Positions 34,159-45,725 are shown, numbered from the stretch's first letter. The stretch is DNA of 64,000 nucleotides from Aeromonas diversa CDC 2478-85 (GCF_000819805.1 NZ_CDCE01000035.1:17565-81564); one strand, 5' to 3'. Numbers and translations: made by a program. The notes: a model not told the origin generated them from the sequence alone.

Positions 34159-34614
34159 CTAGAGCTCGTGGGAATAGACGATAAAACCCCCATGGCGAGC
34201 TATCTGATCGTAGAGAGCACGCCCCGCGACATTGGTCGCCTGAGTCTGCCAGTAGACGCGGCCACTGCCTGCCGTCCGCGCGGCGGCGTAGACGGCCTCG
34301 ACCAGCCGGCGGCCGATGCGCCTGCCCCTATGCTGCGGTTCGGTGAACAGGTCCTGCAGGTAGCACACGTCATGGAGCCGGGTCGTGCTACGGTGAAACA
34401 GGTAATGGACCAAGCCGATGACGGTCTGGTCCTCGACGGCGACCAGGGCGTGCACCGGCTCGCTCGGATTGAAGAAGCGCTCCCAGCTCATCTGGGTGAT
34501 CGGCTCGGGCAGGGCCGTGTCCCCTTCGCGGCCATAGAAGGCGTTATAGCCGTCCCAGAGCTGACGCCACTGAGCATAGTCGTCACGGGCGACGGGGCGG
34601 ATGGTGATGTGCAT
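34159..34614 (-). CDS. GNAT-family N-acetyltransferase
   Basis: A 151-residue acetyltransferase. HITIRPVARDDYAQWRQLWDGYNAFYG opens the domain, VAVEDQTVIGLVHYLFH and LQDLFTEPQHRGRRIGRRLVEAVYAAAR carry the acetyl-CoA site (QHRGRRIG), and TNVAGRALYDQIARHGGFIVYS is motif B. This pattern is common among small amine acetyltransferases. The ATG at 34614 is preferred because AGGGA is nine bases upstream; an ATG at 34623 would leave no room for the ribosome binding site. Confidence 0.85.
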   Translation of the reverse strand: MHITIRPVARDDYAQWRQLWDGYNAFYGREGDTALPEPITQMSWERFFNPSEPVHALVAVEDQTVIGLVHYLFHRSTTRLHDVCYLQDLFTEPQHRGRRIGRRLVEAVYAAARTAGSGRVYWQTQATNVAGRALYDQIARHGGFIVYSHEL

Positions 34615-34882
34615 CGATAGCATTCCCTTAGAAGATCAACATCATTGCTCACTGAAACGGGCGGGTCAGTCGTGGTGAGCCACCCCCAGGATGCCCCTCA
34701 CCGCTCCGTCCGGACCGGGCACTGTGCCGGGGCGTGCTTATCCTTCGGGCCAGGCCCGGAGCACCGTCCGTCAGATAAACAGGTTTCGGCATTCGGCACA
34801 ATGGGCTCTTGTGGTTCCATGTGGGTGCTCCATGGCGTGCCATAAGCGAAGGGGCCAGGCTGGCCGCAGGTAGTAGAAATTG
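34615..34882. other. intergenic region upstream of the GNAT gene and beyond ppc
   Basis: About 270 bases with no credible gene. GC-rich imperfect inverted repeats occur near 34700-34765 (CGGACCGGGCACTG/CCCGGAGCACCGTCCG-like). The GNAT promoter should lie at the left end. Confidence 0.3.
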
Positions 34883-34908
34883 AAAAGGCGCCAATCCGGC
34901 GCCCTTTT
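34883..34908 (-). terminator. intrinsic terminator of ppc
   Basis: Stem GGCGCC/GGCGCC with a five-base loop, followed on the minus strand by four T residues; the ppc stop is 27 bases upstream. Confidence 0.8.
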
Positions 34909-34934
34909 CTATGTGCGTTGCGGCCTGCCAGCCA

Positions 34935-37568
34935 TCAACCCGTGTTGCGCATACCGGCCGCGATGCCGGCTATGGTGACCATCAGCGCCTGATCCAGTTC
35001 GGGATGCAGGGTGTCCGGATCGCGGCGGGAGCGGTTCAGCAGCTCCGCCTGCAGCACGTTGAGGGGATCCGTGTAGGGGTTGCGCAGACGAATCGACTCC
35101 TGGGTCCAGGGCTGGTCGTCGAGCAGGCCGCCCTGCGGGCGCAGTTGCAGCACCAGCGCGATGGAGTCTGCGAGCTCCTGACGCAGCCGCTGACCGAGGG
35201 GCCAGAGGGACGCGGGGACCAGACGGGTGTCGTAGTACTCGGCGAGCCAGGCGTCTGCCTTGAGGAACACCATCTCCAGCATCTCGAGGCGGGTGCGGAA
35301 GAAGGGCCACTGGCGGCTCATCTCTTCCAGCACTTCGAGCTTGCCCTCGTCGATCGCCTGCTGCAGCCCCTTGTGGGCGCCGAGCCAGGCCGGCAGCATC
35401 AGACGGTTCTGGGTCCAGGCGAAGATCCAGGGGATGGCGCGCAGGCTCTCGACGCCGCCGTTGGGTTTGCGCTTGGCAGGGCGGGAGCCGAGTGGGAGCT
35501 TGCCCAGTTCGAGCTCAGGGGTGGCGGCGCGGAAGTAGGGAACGAAGTCAGGATGACCACGTACCACGCTGCGGTAGTGATCGCAGGAGACGGTGGCCAG
35601 CAGCTCCATCACCTGGCGCCACTCCTCTCTCGGCTTGGGCGGGGGCAGCAGGTTGCCCTCCAGCACGGCGCTGGTATAGAGGGCCAGGCTGGTGATGGCC
35701 ACCTTGGGCAGGCCGAACTTGAAGCGGATCATCTCCCCTTGCTCGGTCACCCGCAGGCCGCCGCGCAGGGAGCCAGGGGGCTGGGAGAGGATCGCCTGAT
35801 GCGCCGGGGCGCCACCACGGCCCACCGTGCCGCCGCGGCCGTGGAACAGGGTGAGGCGGATCTTGTTGGCCTCGGCCAGGGCGACCAGGGATTCCATGGC
35901 GGCGTACTGGGCCCAACCGGCGGCCATCATGCCCGCGTCCTTGGCCGAATCCGAGTAGCCGATCATCACGTATTGGCGGCCCTGGATATAGCCGCGATAC
36001 CAGTCCACCGAGAGCAGGCGCTCCATCACGGCGGTGCCGGCCATCAGGTCTTCCTGGGTCTCGAACAGGGGGGCGACCGGCATGCGGAACTTGCAGCCCG
36101 CCTCTTTGAGCAGCAGCTGCACCGAGAGAACGTCGGAGGGGGCGCCGGCCATGGAGATGATGTAGATGCCGAAGGCATCGGGATCGTTGGCGGCGATGAC
36201 GCGGCAGGTCTCTATGGTCTCGCGGGTTTCGGCGCTCGGCTCCCAGTCGGCCGGGATCAGCGGGCGGCGGGAGTTGAGTTCGGTCAGCAGGAAGGCCTGC
36301 TTGTCCTCTTCGCTCCACTCGGCGTAGTCGCCGATCCCCAGATAACGGGTGAGCTCGGAGAGGGCCTGGGCATGGCGCTCACCATCCTGACGGATATCGA
36401 GCTTGACCAGATGAATGCCGAAGCAGGCGACTTTACGCAGCACGTCGAGCAGCATGCCGTCGGCGATGTTGCCCATGCCGCTGGCGTGCAGGGAGCGATA
36501 GCAGAGCTCGAGGGGCTCGCGCAGCTGGGCCGTGGTGCGGACCAGGTCGCGGCTCTCGCTCTGTTGCCCTTGCACCTTGGCGGTCAGGTACTCCTTGGTC
36601 TCGCGCAGGGCCTCGCGCAACTCGCGCATCACCACGCGATAGGGTTCGTTATGGTCGCCGACCCGGGCGCGCAGCTCGTCGTTGCAGTCGCTCATGGAGA
36701 GCTCGGAGGTGAGCTCCTTGATTTCCTTGTAGAAGAGGCTGACCGCCATCCAGCGACCCAGCTCCAGCACCTTGGCGGTCACTTCGGCGGTGACGAAGGG
36801 GTTACCGTCCCGGTCGCCCCCCATCCAGGAGGTGAAGCGCACCGGCGCGGCGTCCAGCGGCAGGCGAACGCCCAGATGCTGTTGCAGCTGCTCGTCGAGG
36901 CGACGCATAAACTCGGGGATGGCCGGCCACAGGCTGTTCTCGATGACGGCGAAGCCCCACTTGGCCTCATCCACCGGAGTGGGGCGCTGCTCGCGGATCT
37001 CGTTGGTGTGCCAGGCCTGATTGATGAGCTGCTCGACCCGGTTGATCAGGCGATCCCGCTCCTGGGGGAGCAGGTCGGAGAGCTCGAGGGCCTCGAGGCA
37101 GTCGTTGAGCTGTACATGCTTGTGGATCAGGGTGCGGCGTGTCACCTCTGTGGGGTGAGCGGTCAATACCAGATCGATGTCGAGTTCGCGCACCGCCTGG
37201 ATGATCGCCTCCTGGGAGAGGTTGGAGGCCTTGAGCTTGGTAAACAGCTGCTCGAGGGGGTCAGAGGCGCCGGTTTGATCGGCAAAGCTGCGGGAGATGG
37301 TGTGGAACTGCTCCGCCACGTTGGCCAGATTGAGGAACTGGCTGAAGGCGCGCGCCACCGGCAGCAACTCTTCATCACTCAGGGTCTGCAGGGTATCGAT
37401 CAGCGACTGACGATCCTGCTCGTTACCCTTGCGGGAGGACTTGGCCAGTTGGCGAATGGTCTCGATCTTGTCGAGAAAGGCCTGGCCCTTGTGATCCTTG
37501 ATGGATTTGCCGAGCAGTTGGCCCAGCAGACCCACATTGGCGCGTAGCGCGGCGTACTTTTCGTTCAT
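34935..37568 (-). CDS. ppc: phosphoenolpyruvate carboxylase
   Basis: An 877-residue enzyme that adds bicarbonate to phosphoenolpyruvate to give oxaloacetate, refilling the TCA cycle. Conserved sites: the catalytic His in [27 protein letters not shown], the Lys of [15 protein letters not shown], the mobile loop [14 protein letters not shown], and the C-terminal MRNTG. Length agrees with E. coli Ppc (883). AAGGA lies six bases before the ATG. It is read in the same direction as argE, 197 bases downstream of it. Confidence 0.97.
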   Translation of the reverse strand: MNEKYAALRANVGLLGQLLGKSIKDHKGQAFLDKIETIRQLAKSSRKGNEQDRQSLIDTLQTLSDEELLPVARAFSQFLNLANVAEQFHTISRSFADQTGASDPLEQLFTKLKASNLSQEAIIQAVRELDIDLVLTAHPTEVTRRTLIHKHVQLNDCLEALELSDLLPQERDRLINRVEQLINQAWHTNEIREQRPTPVDEAKWGFAVIENSLWPAIPEFMRRLDEQLQQHLGVRLPLDAAPVRFTSWMGGDRDGNPFVTAEVTAKVLELGRWMAVSLFYKEIKELTSELSMSDCNDELRARVGDHNEPYRVVMRELREALRETKEYLTAKVQGQQSESRDLVRTTAQLREPLELCYRSLHASGMGNIADGMLLDVLRKVACFGIHLVKLDIRQDGERHAQALSELTRYLGIGDYAEWSEEDKQAFLLTELNSRRPLIPADWEPSAETRETIETCRVIAANDPDAFGIYIISMAGAPSDVLSVQLLLKEAGCKFRMPVAPLFETQEDLMAGTAVMERLLSVDWYRGYIQGRQYVMIGYSDSAKDAGMMAAGWAQYAAMESLVALAEANKIRLTLFHGRGGTVGRGGAPAHQAILSQPPGSLRGGLRVTEQGEMIRFKFGLPKVAITSLALYTSAVLEGNLLPPPKPREEWRQVMELLATVSCDHYRSVVRGHPDFVPYFRAATPELELGKLPLGSRPAKRKPNGGVESLRAIPWIFAWTQNRLMLPAWLGAHKGLQQAIDEGKLEVLEEMSRQWPFFRTRLEMLEMVFLKADAWLAEYYDTRLVPASLWPLGQRLRQELADSIALVLQLRPQGGLLDDQPWTQESIRLRNPYTDPLNVLQAELLNRSRRDPDTLHPELDQALMVTIAGIAAGMRNTG

Positions 37569-37765
37569 TCCACATCCTTATTGCCGATCTATCCCGCCGA
37601 TTCATGGCGGGAACAGCTCATCTTCGACGTTGTGTGATTACAACATTCGGTCCCTCATCTTATGGGGACAATCTACCCGTGTCTCCTGCGTAAGGTCAAA
37701 TAAGGGCGCGATAGCGAAGATGTATTTCGCTTCTCTCTACCGCGGTGCCACATTGTGTAACTTTC

Positions 37766-38911
37766 CTACAGGCAGAAGCGGCGGACCAGGTGTTGCAGCA
37801 CCTGCTTGGTCGGCTCCACAAACGAGAGATCCAGATACTCATCCGGCTGGTGCGCCTGGGCGATATGGCCGGGGCCGAGCACGATCGTCTCGCAGCCGAG
37901 CTGCTGGATAAAGGGAGCCTCGGTGCAGTAGTTGACGCTCTCGGCGCGTCGTCCGCTGGCCCGCTCGGCCTCGCGCACCAGATCGGAGTCCTCACCGCAG
38001 GCGTAGGCGGGGATGGGCTCGTGCAGGTGGCGCAGGTGCAGGCAGCCGGGCTGGTGGATCTCGATGGGGGAGAGGGCTTCTTTGAGCATGCCCATCAGCT
38101 CATCGGGACCCACCTGCGGGGTGGGGCGCAGATCGATGTGCAGCTCGCAGCAACCGCAGATGCGGTTTGGGCTATCGCCGCCCTGGATGTAGCCGAGGTT
38201 CAGGGTCGGCTGGGGTACCGCGAAGCGATGGTCGGCGTAGCGCTCCTTGAGGGTGCGCTGCAGGCCGAGGATCTGCCCCATGGCCTGATGCATGATCTCC
38301 ATGGCGTTGATCCCGTTGGCCGGGTCCGAGCTGTGGCCACTCTTGCCTGTGATGCGAATAGCCTCCGACATGTGGCCCTTGTGGGCCACCACGGGCACCA
38401 GACCGGTCGGCTCGCCGATCACCGCGTAGTCTGGCTTGAGCTCGGCCGCGGCGGCGATGGCGCGGGCGCCGGCCATGGTGGTCTCTTCATCCGCGGTGGC
38501 GAGGATGCGCAAGGGCTTCTTGAGCCGGGTGAGGTCTATCTCCTTGAGCGCCTCCACGATAAAGGCGAAGAAGCCTTTCATGTCGATGGTTCCCAGCCCG
38601 TACAAGCGGTTGCCCTCTGCGGTCACCTTGAACGGGTCCTTGCTCCAGCGCCCCTCGTCAAACGGCACAGTGTCGGTGTGGCCGGCCAGCAGTAGCCCGC
38701 CTTCTCCCTCGCCCAGCGTCGCCACCAGATTGAACTTGCCCGGCAGATCGGGCAGTGCGGTCACCTCGACCCTAAACCCCAGGGCGGTGAACCAGTTGGC
38801 CAGCAGCCGGATCACCGCCTCATTGCTCTGATCCCACTTGCTGTCAGTGCTGCTGATGGAGGGAATCGCAATAATATTCTTATAAAGTGAAAAAAAATCC
38901 ATGTTGGCCAT
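37766..38911 (-). CDS. argE: acetylornithine deacetylase
   Basis: A 381-residue M20-family metalloenzyme that removes the acetyl group from N-acetylornithine to give ornithine. Metal ligands and catalytic residues are visible: His and Asp in [15 protein letters not shown], Asp in [13 protein letters not shown], Glu-Glu in [11 protein letters not shown], Glu in GEPTGL, and the last His in [20 protein letters not shown] precedes the ATG. It is divergent from argCBFGH, with 247 bases containing an ARG box between, the standard arginine divergon of enteric and related bacteria. Confidence 0.96.
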   Translation of the reverse strand: MANMDFFSLYKNIIAIPSISSTDSKWDQSNEAVIRLLANWFTALGFRVEVTALPDLPGKFNLVATLGEGEGGLLLAGHTDTVPFDEGRWSKDPFKVTAEGNRLYGLGTIDMKGFFAFIVEALKEIDLTRLKKPLRILATADEETTMAGARAIAAAAELKPDYAVIGEPTGLVPVVAHKGHMSEAIRITGKSGHSSDPANGINAMEIMHQAMGQILGLQRTLKERYADHRFAVPQPTLNLGYIQGGDSPNRICGCCELHIDLRPTPQVGPDELMGMLKEALSPIEIHQPGCLHLRHLHEPIPAYACGEDSDLVREAERASGRRAESVNYCTEAPFIQQLGCETIVLGPGHIAQAHQPDEYLDLSFVEPTKQVLQHLVRRFCL

Positions 38912-38965
38912 AAAAGCTCCTTGCGCCCCCTCCGGGATTTTGATAGAACATTTTCATGCGCTGGG

Positions 38966-38983
38966 AGTGAATGAATATTCTTT
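38966..38983. promoter_or_regulatory. ARG box (ArgR operator) between argE and argC
   Basis: The core TGAATGAATATTCT matches the ArgR consensus TGAAT-N4-ATTCA at all but the last position. ArgR sites normally occur in pairs three bases apart; the neighbouring sequence does not give a clear second box. It should control both divergent transcripts. Confidence 0.75.
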
Positions 38984-39158
38984 CTTCTCCCGTGGATGAG
39001 GCTCTAGTTGTAAGGGAAACCCCATGTTCTGTCACCTGTTTATCAACCGACGACGCACCATCGCCTGAGCCCCCTTCTCTCGAGGGGCGGTTGCCGGCCC
39101 CGACATCCTTATGCAGCGTTCCGCTGCGCCCGCAAGTTAACAAAAACCGGATTGAATG

Positions 39159-40169
39159 ATGCTCAACACCGTAATCGTCGGTGCCAGTGGCTACGCAGGT
39201 GCCGAACTGGCCGCACTGGTACACAACCATCCCCAGCTGACTCTCGGCGCTCTCTATGTCTCCGCCGGCAGCCAGGATGCCCATAAGCCCTTCTCGGCCC
39301 TGCATACCCAGTGGCTCGGCAGGGTCGACCTTCCCCTGCTGCCTTTGGATGAGGAGGGGATGAGCCGCATCCTGACCCAGGCCGATCTGGTGCTGCTGGC
39401 CACCGCCCACGAGGTGAGCGCCGATCTGGCGCCCAAGCTGCTGGCCAAGGGGGTGACTGTGTTCGATCTCTCCGGCGCCTTCCGGGTCAAACAGGATGGC
39501 TTCTACGAGCAGTTCTATGGCTTCTCCCACGCCGCCCCCGAATGGCTGGATCAGGCGGTCTATGGTCTGGCCGAGTGGAACGCCGAGGCCATTCAGGGGG
39601 CGACGCTTATCGCCGTGCCGGGTTGCTACCCGACGGCGTCGCTGTGCGCCCTCAAGCCGCTGATGGCCAAGGGCCTTATCGCGGCCGGCAGCCTGCCCAT
39701 CATCAACGCCGTCTCCGGTGTCTCCGGTGCCGGGCGCAAGGCCTCCCTCACCACCAGCTTCTGCGAGGTGAGCCTCAATCCCTACGGCACCTTCAATCAC
39801 AGGCACCAGCCGGAGATCAGCCACCACCTGGGGTGCGAGGTGTTGTTCCAGCCGCATCTTGGCAACTATGTGCGCGGCATTCTGGCTACCCTCTATGTGC
39901 AGCTGGCCGATGACGTGACCCCAGAGCAGGTCGAGGCCGCCTATCGGGAGGCTTACGCCGGCAAGCCGCTGGTGCGTCTGACCGGCAGCGCGCCCTCAGT
40001 CCGCGGTGTCGCCGGCACCCCCTATTGCGACCTGGCCTGGCAGCAGCAGGGCAAGATGCTGGTGGTGTTCAGCGCCATCGACAACCTGCTCAAGGGCGCC
40101 GCCTCCCAGGCGATTCAATGTATCAACCTCAAGTACGGTTTCGACGCGGGCTGCGGCCTGGTCTCCTGA
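39159..40169 (+). CDS. argC: N-acetyl-gamma-glutamyl-phosphate reductase
   Basis: A 336-residue NADPH enzyme, third step of arginine synthesis. [19 protein letters not shown] is the dinucleotide-binding site, and the catalytic Cys is in [16 protein letters not shown]. The block [20 protein letters not shown] and [14 protein letters not shown] are typical. Length agrees with E. coli ArgC (334). Two adjacent ATGs are possible; 39159 gives MLNT as in E. coli, while 39156 would add one Met. First gene of argCBFGH. Confidence 0.95.
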   Translation: MLNTVIVGASGYAGAELAALVHNHPQLTLGALYVSAGSQDAHKPFSALHTQWLGRVDLPLLPLDEEGMSRILTQADLVLLATAHEVSADLAPKLLAKGVTVFDLSGAFRVKQDGFYEQFYGFSHAAPEWLDQAVYGLAEWNAEAIQGATLIAVPGCYPTASLCALKPLMAKGLIAAGSLPIINAVSGVSGAGRKASLTTSFCEVSLNPYGTFNHRHQPEISHHLGCEVLFQPHLGNYVRGILATLYVQLADDVTPEQVEAAYREAYAGKPLVRLTGSAPSVRGVAGTPYCDLAWQQQGKMLVVFSAIDNLLKGAASQAIQCINLKYGFDAGCGLVS

Positions 40170-40189
40170 TCTCAATAAGGATGAAAGAG

Positions 40190-40969
40190 ATGAACAAGCA
40201 GACTCTGGTGATCAAGCTCGGTGGCGCACTGCTCGAGAGCGAGGAGGCGCTGACCGCCCTGTTCGGAACGCTCAAGGGCTTCCTCGACGAGCAGCACAGA
40301 CCCCTGGTGCTGGTGCACGGCGGCGGCTGTCTGGTGGATGACCTGCTCAAGGGCCTGGGTCTCACCTCCACCAAGAAGCATGGTCTGCGGGTCACCCCGT
40401 TCGACCAGATCCCCTATATCGCCGGCGCCCTGGCGGGCACCGCCAACAAGCAGATGATGGCCAAGGCCATCGCCACCGGCATCCCGGCCGTGGGGCTGTG
40501 CCTGGCCGACGGCGGCCTGTGCCAGGTGACCCAGCTCGACCCGGAACTCGGCGCCGTGGGGGCTTGCCAGCCGGGCAACCCGGGCCTGCTCAAGGGGATC
40601 CTGGCCCAGGACTTCCTGCCGGTGGTGAGCTCTATCGGCATCACGGCAGAGGGACAGCTGATGAACGTCAACGCCGATCAGGCCGCCACCGCCATCGCCG
40701 AGGCGCTCGGCGCCGATCTGGTGATGTTGTCGGATGTGAGCGGCATCCTGGATGGCAAGGGCAAGCTGGTACCCGAACTCGACAAGGCCACCGCCCTGGA
40801 TCTGATGGAGAAGGGGGTCATCGCCGACGGCATGGCGGTCAAGGTGAAGGCGGCGCTGCACGCGGCAGAGACCCTCGGCAAGCCGGTGGCGGTGGCCAGC
40901 TGGCGCTACCCGGATCTGCTGCACAAGCTGCTCTCGGGCGGCGCCGTCGGCACCAAGGTTACCCTGTAA
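40190..40969 (+). CDS. argB: acetylglutamate kinase
   Basis: A 259-residue amino acid kinase that phosphorylates N-acetylglutamate. Conserved: [81 protein letters not shown], and [10 protein letters not shown]. The length and the absence of the N-terminal helix of arginine-inhibited hexameric forms indicate the dimeric E. coli type. The start at 40190 (MNKQT) is preferred because AAGG is nine bases upstream; ATG 40181 is an alternative. Confidence 0.95.
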   Translation: MNKQTLVIKLGGALLESEEALTALFGTLKGFLDEQHRPLVLVHGGGCLVDDLLKGLGLTSTKKHGLRVTPFDQIPYIAGALAGTANKQMMAKAIATGIPAVGLCLADGGLCQVTQLDPELGAVGACQPGNPGLLKGILAQDFLPVVSSIGITAEGQLMNVNADQAATAIAEALGADLVMLSDVSGILDGKGKLVPELDKATALDLMEKGVIADGMAVKVKAALHAAETLGKPVAVASWRYPDLLHKLLSGGAVGTKVTL

Positions 40970-40982
40970 AAGGATCACGCCC

Positions 40983-41897
40983 ATGCAGCATCTTCTGACC
41001 GGCACCGAATTCGACCAGGCCCAACTGCTGGCCCTCATCGCCCTGGGCAAGGCCATCAAGGCCCATCCCAAGAAGTACAGCCAGGCCCTGGCGGGCAAGA
41101 GCATCGTCACCCTGTTCGAGAAGCCTTCACTGCGCACCCGGGTCACCTTCGACATCGGCATCGCCAAGCTGGGTGGCCACAGCGTCTATCTGGATCAGCA
41201 GAATGGCGCACTCGGCAAGCGTGAGTCGGTGAAGGACTTCGCCGCCAACCTGTCGCGCTGGTGCGACGCCATCGTCGCCCGGGTGTTCGATCACCAGACC
41301 CTGGTTGGTCTGGCCGAGCACGGCAGCGTGCCTGTGGTCAACAGCCTGTGCAACCTCTACCACCCGTGCCAGGCCTTCGCCGACTTTATGACCATCTCGG
41401 AAAATTATTCAGATCTGGGAAAGGTGAAGCTGGCCTACCTGGGCGATGGCAACAACGTCAGCCACTCCCTGCTGCTGACCGGCGCCATCCTCGGCACCGA
41501 TGTCACCCTGGTCTGCCCCAAGGGGCACGGCCCGGACGTGCAGATCTTCCAGCAGGCGCAGGCGTTGGCCGACCGGAGCGGTGCCACCCTGGCGGTGAGC
41601 GACGACATCGCCGCCATCGAAGGGTTCGACGTGGCCTACACCGACACTTGGGTCTCCATGGGTGACACCACCCCCATGGAGCAGGTCACCGACCTCTTCA
41701 TGCCGTACCAGATCAACCAGGCGCTGCTGGATCGCACCGGCATTCGCCACGTACTGCACTGCCAGCCGGCCCATCGCGAGCTCGAGATCACCTCGCAGGT
41801 CATGGACGGCCCCGCCTCCCTCATCATGGATGAGGCGGAGAACCGCTTGCACATCCAGAACGCCATTCTGCTGACCCTGCTGGGCGGCCAACACTGA
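40983..41897 (+). CDS. argF: ornithine carbamoyltransferase
   Basis: A 304-residue enzyme that makes citrulline from ornithine and carbamoyl phosphate. The carbamoyl-phosphate motif is FEKPSLRTRVTFD, with SLRTR in place of the common STRTR, and the ornithine-side motif is HCQPAHR rather than HCLPAHR. HPCQAFADFMTI and YTDTWVSMGD are standard. I recall the same two variants in relatives from Shewanella-like bacteria, so they look lineage-typical rather than damaging. Third gene in argCBFGH, 13 bases after argB. Confidence 0.93.
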   Translation: MQHLLTGTEFDQAQLLALIALGKAIKAHPKKYSQALAGKSIVTLFEKPSLRTRVTFDIGIAKLGGHSVYLDQQNGALGKRESVKDFAANLSRWCDAIVARVFDHQTLVGLAEHGSVPVVNSLCNLYHPCQAFADFMTISENYSDLGKVKLAYLGDGNNVSHSLLLTGAILGTDVTLVCPKGHGPDVQIFQQAQALADRSGATLAVSDDIAAIEGFDVAYTDTWVSMGDTTPMEQVTDLFMPYQINQALLDRTGIRHVLHCQPAHRELEITSQVMDGPASLIMDEAENRLHIQNAILLTLLGGQH

Positions 41898-41921
41898 TTT
41901 CACTTTCAAGGAGCAAAGATT

Positions 41922-43157
41922 ATGAGCGGCATCAATAAGATAGTACTGGCCTACTCAGGCGGACTGGACACCTCGGCCATCATCCCCTGGCTGAAAGAGC
42001 ACTATGACGCCGAGATAGTGGCGTTTGTGGCCGACGTGGGTCAGGAGCGTGACGACCTGGAGGGGATCGAGCAAAAGGCCATCGCCTCCGGCGCCACCAA
42101 GTGCATCGTCAAGGACCTGCGCGAAGAGTTCGTCAAAGAGTACGTCTATCCGACTCTGAAGACCGGTGCCGTCTACGAGGGCACCTACCTGCTGGGTACT
42201 TCCATGGCCCGTCCGGTGATCGCCAAGGCCATGGTCGAGGCGGCGCTGGCCGAGGGTGCCGACGCCATCTCCCACGGCTGCACCGGCAAGGGCAACGATC
42301 AGGTGCGTTTCGAAGGCGCGGTGGCCGCCCTGGCGCCCCAACTGAAAGTCATCGCCCCGTGGCGGATCTGGGACATGCGTTCCCGCGAAGATCTGCTGGC
42401 CTATCTGGAGGCCCGCAACATCCCCTGCAAGGCGACCCTGAAGAAAATCTACAGCCGCGACGCCAACGCCTGGCATATCTCCACCGAGGGTGGCGAGCTG
42501 GAGAGCACCTGGAACGAGCCGTCTGAAGCCGTGTGGCAGTGGACCGTCGCCGCCGAGCAGGCACCGGATCAGCCGGAATACGTCAAGCTCACCGTCGTCA
42601 AGGGCGAAGTGGTGGCGGTGGACGACCAGAAGCTGACTCCGCACCAGATCCTGATGACCCTGAACGAGCGTGCCGGCAAGCACGGCGTGGGCCGCATCGA
42701 CATCACCGAAAACCGGATGGTGGGCATGAAGTCCCGCGGCTGCTACGAGACCCCGGGCGGTACCGTCATGGTCGCGGCCCTGCGCGCCATCGAAGAGCTG
42801 GTGCTGGACAGACCGACCCGCGCCTGGCGCGAGAAGCTGGGGGCCGAGTTCTCTCATCTGGTCTATGACGGCCGCTGGTTCACCCCCCTGTGCAAGGCGA
42901 TTGTCGCCTCCGCCAACGCCATCGCCGAGGATCTCGACGGTGAGGTAGTGCTGAAGATGTACAAGGGCCAGGTCACCGCGACCCAGAAGAAGTCCCCCAA
43001 CAGCCTCTACTCCGAGGACTTCGCCACCTTCGGCGCCGACGAGGTGTACGACCAGAGCCACGCCGAAGGCTTTATCCGCCTCTACACCCTGGCCAGCCGG
43101 ATCCGCGCCATGAAGGAGCAGCATATGGCCATCGGGGGTGATCACACTCACGGTTAA
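41922..43157 (+). CDS. argG: argininosuccinate synthase
   Basis: A 411-residue enzyme that joins citrulline and aspartate using ATP. The pyrophosphatase loop is [17 protein letters not shown], and [31 protein letters not shown] and [16 protein letters not shown] are characteristic of the short bacterial type (type 1, about 400 residues), unlike the longer E. coli enzyme (447). It lies 24 bases after argF with AAGGAG before the ATG. It ends in a His-rich tail (GGDHTHG). Confidence 0.96.
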   Translation: MSGINKIVLAYSGGLDTSAIIPWLKEHYDAEIVAFVADVGQERDDLEGIEQKAIASGATKCIVKDLREEFVKEYVYPTLKTGAVYEGTYLLGTSMARPVIAKAMVEAALAEGADAISHGCTGKGNDQVRFEGAVAALAPQLKVIAPWRIWDMRSREDLLAYLEARNIPCKATLKKIYSRDANAWHISTEGGELESTWNEPSEAVWQWTVAAEQAPDQPEYVKLTVVKGEVVAVDDQKLTPHQILMTLNERAGKHGVGRIDITENRMVGMKSRGCYETPGGTVMVAALRAIEELVLDRPTRAWREKLGAEFSHLVYDGRWFTPLCKAIVASANAIAEDLDGEVVLKMYKGQVTATQKKSPNSLYSEDFATFGADEVYDQSHAEGFIRLYTLASRIRAMKEQHMAIGGDHTHG

Positions 43158-43233
43158 GGGGTGACGGGGTGGCCTGGTGCGGGCCGCCCCGATAAGAAGT
43201 AGAACGGCTTCATCAATTCGCAGGAGTAACCAG

Positions 43234-44619
43234 ATGGCACTTTGGGGTGGGCGCTTCAGTCAGGGCGCAGACGCAAGATTCAAGCAGTTCAACGATTCAC
43301 TGCGCTTCGACTACCGCCTGGCGGAGCAGGATATCCAGGGCTCCATGGCCTGGGCGCGCGCCCTGGTCAAGGTGGGCGTGCTGACCGCCGCCGAGCAGGG
43401 CAAGCTGCAACAGGCCCTCGACGCCCTGCTGGTGAGCGTGCGTCTCGACCCCGAACAGATCCTGGTCTCCGACGCCGAGGACATTCACTCCTGGGTCGAA
43501 GGCAAGCTTATCGACGCGGTCGGCGATCTCGGCAAGAAGCTGCACACCGGGCGCTCCCGTAACGATCAGGTGGCGACCGATCTCAAGCTCTGGTGCAAGG
43601 CGCAAGGCGAACTGCTGGCCGCCTCCATCACCGCCCTGCAAACCGGCTTGGTCGGCTGCGCGCGCGCGCACCAGCACACAGTGCTGCCGGGCTACACCCA
43701 TCTGCAGCGGGCCCAGCCGGTCACCTTCAGCCACTGGGCCCTGGCCTATGTGGAGATGCTGGAGCGGGACCACTCCCGGCTGCGCGATGCCCTCAAGCGT
43801 CTCGACACCAGCCCGCTCGGTTGCGGTGCCCTGGCCGGCACCGCCTACGCCATCGATCGGGAGGCGCTGGCGCTCGATCTGGGCTTTGCCGGGGCCACCC
43901 GCAACAGCCTGGACTCGGTGTCGGACCGGGATCACGTGGTGGAGCTGATGCACGTGGCGTCGCTGTCCATGACCCATCTGTCGCGCCTGGCCGAGGACCT
44001 TATCTTCTACAACACGGGTGAGGCGGGCTTCCTCGAGCTCTCCGACGCGGTCACCTCGGGCTCGTCCCTGATGCCGCAGAAGAAGAACCCGGACGCGCTG
44101 GAGCTGATCCGCGGCAAGGCGGGTCGTGTGGTGGGGGCCCAGGTGGCCATGCTGATGACCCTCAAGGCGCTGCCGCTGGCCTACAACAAGGACATGCAGG
44201 AGGACAAGGAGGGGTTGTTCGACGCGCTGGATACCTGGCTCGACTGCCTCGACATGGCCTCCCTGGTGTTGGTCGATCTCAAAGTCAACGCTGAGCGCAC
44301 CAAGGCCGCCGCCCAGGGCGGCTATGCCAACGCCACCGAGCTGGCCGATTACCTGGTGGCCAAGGGCATTCCGTTCCGCGAGGCGCACCACATCGTCGGC
44401 GAGGTGGTGGTCTACGCCATCGGGGTGAAGAGGCCGCTCGAGGGGTTGAGTCTGGACGAGTTCGCCCGCTTCAGCCCGCTCATCGGCGAAGATGTCTATC
44501 CCAATCTGGAGCTGGAGGCGACCCTGGCCAAGCGGGTCGCCAAGGGTGGGGTGGCGCCACAACAGATCGCGGCCGCACTGGACGCCGCCGAGGCCATGTT
44601 GGTCAAGCGAGCATGCTGA
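43234..44619 (+). CDS. argH: argininosuccinate lyase
   Basis: A 461-residue lyase of the fumarase/aspartase superfamily that releases arginine and fumarate. Signature blocks are [33 protein letters not shown] and [16 protein letters not shown]. Length equals the plain enzyme (E. coli 457); the ArgA-like acetyltransferase fused to ArgH in Vibrio and Moritella is absent. The start at 43234 is supported by GGAG eight bases upstream and the conserved [11 protein letters not shown]. Last gene of the arginine operon. Confidence 0.96.
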   Translation: MALWGGRFSQGADARFKQFNDSLRFDYRLAEQDIQGSMAWARALVKVGVLTAAEQGKLQQALDALLVSVRLDPEQILVSDAEDIHSWVEGKLIDAVGDLGKKLHTGRSRNDQVATDLKLWCKAQGELLAASITALQTGLVGCARAHQHTVLPGYTHLQRAQPVTFSHWALAYVEMLERDHSRLRDALKRLDTSPLGCGALAGTAYAIDREALALDLGFAGATRNSLDSVSDRDHVVELMHVASLSMTHLSRLAEDLIFYNTGEAGFLELSDAVTSGSSLMPQKKNPDALELIRGKAGRVVGAQVAMLMTLKALPLAYNKDMQEDKEGLFDALDTWLDCLDMASLVLVDLKVNAERTKAAAQGGYANATELADYLVAKGIPFREAHHIVGEVVVYAIGVKRPLEGLSLDEFARFSPLIGEDVYPNLELEATLAKRVAKGGVAPQQIAAALDAAEAMLVKRAC

Positions 44620-44647
44620 TCTGTTGCGATCGGTAACTGAAAGAGAA

Positions 44648-44674
44648 AACGGCAATCTGAGGTTGCCGTTTTTT
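44648..44674 (+). terminator. intrinsic terminator of argCBFGH
   Basis: AACGGCAA/TTGCCGTT with a seven-base loop and a six-T run, 28 bases after the argH stop. Confidence 0.9.
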
Positions 44675-44735
44675 ATTGGTTCTTTGGCCATGGTGCCGGC
44701 CAACACCAGCACAGACCTCGGAGCGAGGCGGCGCC

Positions 44736-45629
44736 TCAACTCGTGAGTGGGTGATGAGCCTGGCGCACCGCTTGGGTGAGCAGGCGGCGCAGTTGGCGCT
44801 CGGCCTCACCAGACTCGCGGTGCTTCGCCAGTAGCACAACCCCCATGGTTCCGGGTGGCGGCAAGCCATCGACCAATGTTGTGAGGCTGGTTGGCATGCC
44901 AATCGCTGAGCGCAGCGTGATGCCGAGCCCTGCCTGCACTGCGGCCCAGATCCCCCCCAGACTCTGACTGGTGAACGCGATGCGCCACGGGATACCGGCG
45001 TCGTCGAGCGCCCTGATGGCCCGCAAGCGCATCAGGCAAGGGGCATCGAACAGCACCAGAGGCAAGGGTTCACCACGCGCCAGTAATGACGCGAGATCCA
45101 GATTAGGGTGAGCAATCCACTGGAGTGACACCAGATCGATGAGGGATGGGTCCGCTCTCTCCTCCGGCTGCTGCCAGGCAAGGGCCATGTCGAGGTCACC
45201 TTGCCTGATCCCTTGCAGCAGTGAGGCATTGCGATCGATGCGGGTGGTCATGCGCAGCGCCGGATGCAGGTGGCAGAAGGGGCCCAGCACCGAGGGCAGC
45301 AAAGATTCGCCAAAGTCCTCCTGAACCCCCAGTCTGATCTCGCCTTGGAGCGATACCTCTTTGACTGCGAGCAGGGCTTCGTCATTGAGATCCAGAAGCC
45401 GCTTGGCATACCCAAGCAGGCGTTCACCACTGGTGGTGGGGACGAGATGGCGTCCCTGTTTCATGACCAGCGCTGTGCCGCATTGCTGCTCGAGTTTCTT
45501 CAACTGGGCGCTGACCGCCGAGGTGGAGCGACACAGACGCTGCGCCGCCTGTGCAAAGCTGCCGCACTCCATCCCCAGCACGTAGCTGCGAAGGGCATCG
45601 AGATCCAAACTCAGGGGAAGCGGTTGCAT
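44736..45629 (-). CDS. LysR-family transcriptional regulator
   Basis: A 297-residue regulator. The N-terminal winged helix-turn-helix is LDALRSYVLGMECGSFAQAAQRLCRSTSAVSAQLKKLEQQ, and a LysR substrate-binding domain follows from about residue 92 (GEIRLGVQEDFGESLLP). It is divergent from a CMD-domain gene 97 bases away, the standard arrangement for a regulator and its target. Between two adjacent ATGs, 45629 has the better AAGGA spacing. The effector is unknown. Confidence 0.9.
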   Translation of the reverse strand: MQPLPLSLDLDALRSYVLGMECGSFAQAAQRLCRSTSAVSAQLKKLEQQCGTALVMKQGRHLVPTTSGERLLGYAKRLLDLNDEALLAVKEVSLQGEIRLGVQEDFGESLLPSVLGPFCHLHPALRMTTRIDRNASLLQGIRQGDLDMALAWQQPEERADPSLIDLVSLQWIAHPNLDLASLLARGEPLPLVLFDAPCLMRLRAIRALDDAGIPWRIAFTSQSLGGIWAAVQAGLGITLRSAIGMPTSLTTLVDGLPPPGTMGVVLLAKHRESGEAERQLRRLLTQAVRQAHHPLTS

Positions 45630-45725
45630 CATTGTCCTTATAACCGGGATTGTTAGTCTTGAATGTTGCCATTTTATAAATGGTACCAGTGGGAGAGAGT
45701 AGCTGCATCCACCAAGGAGATAGCT

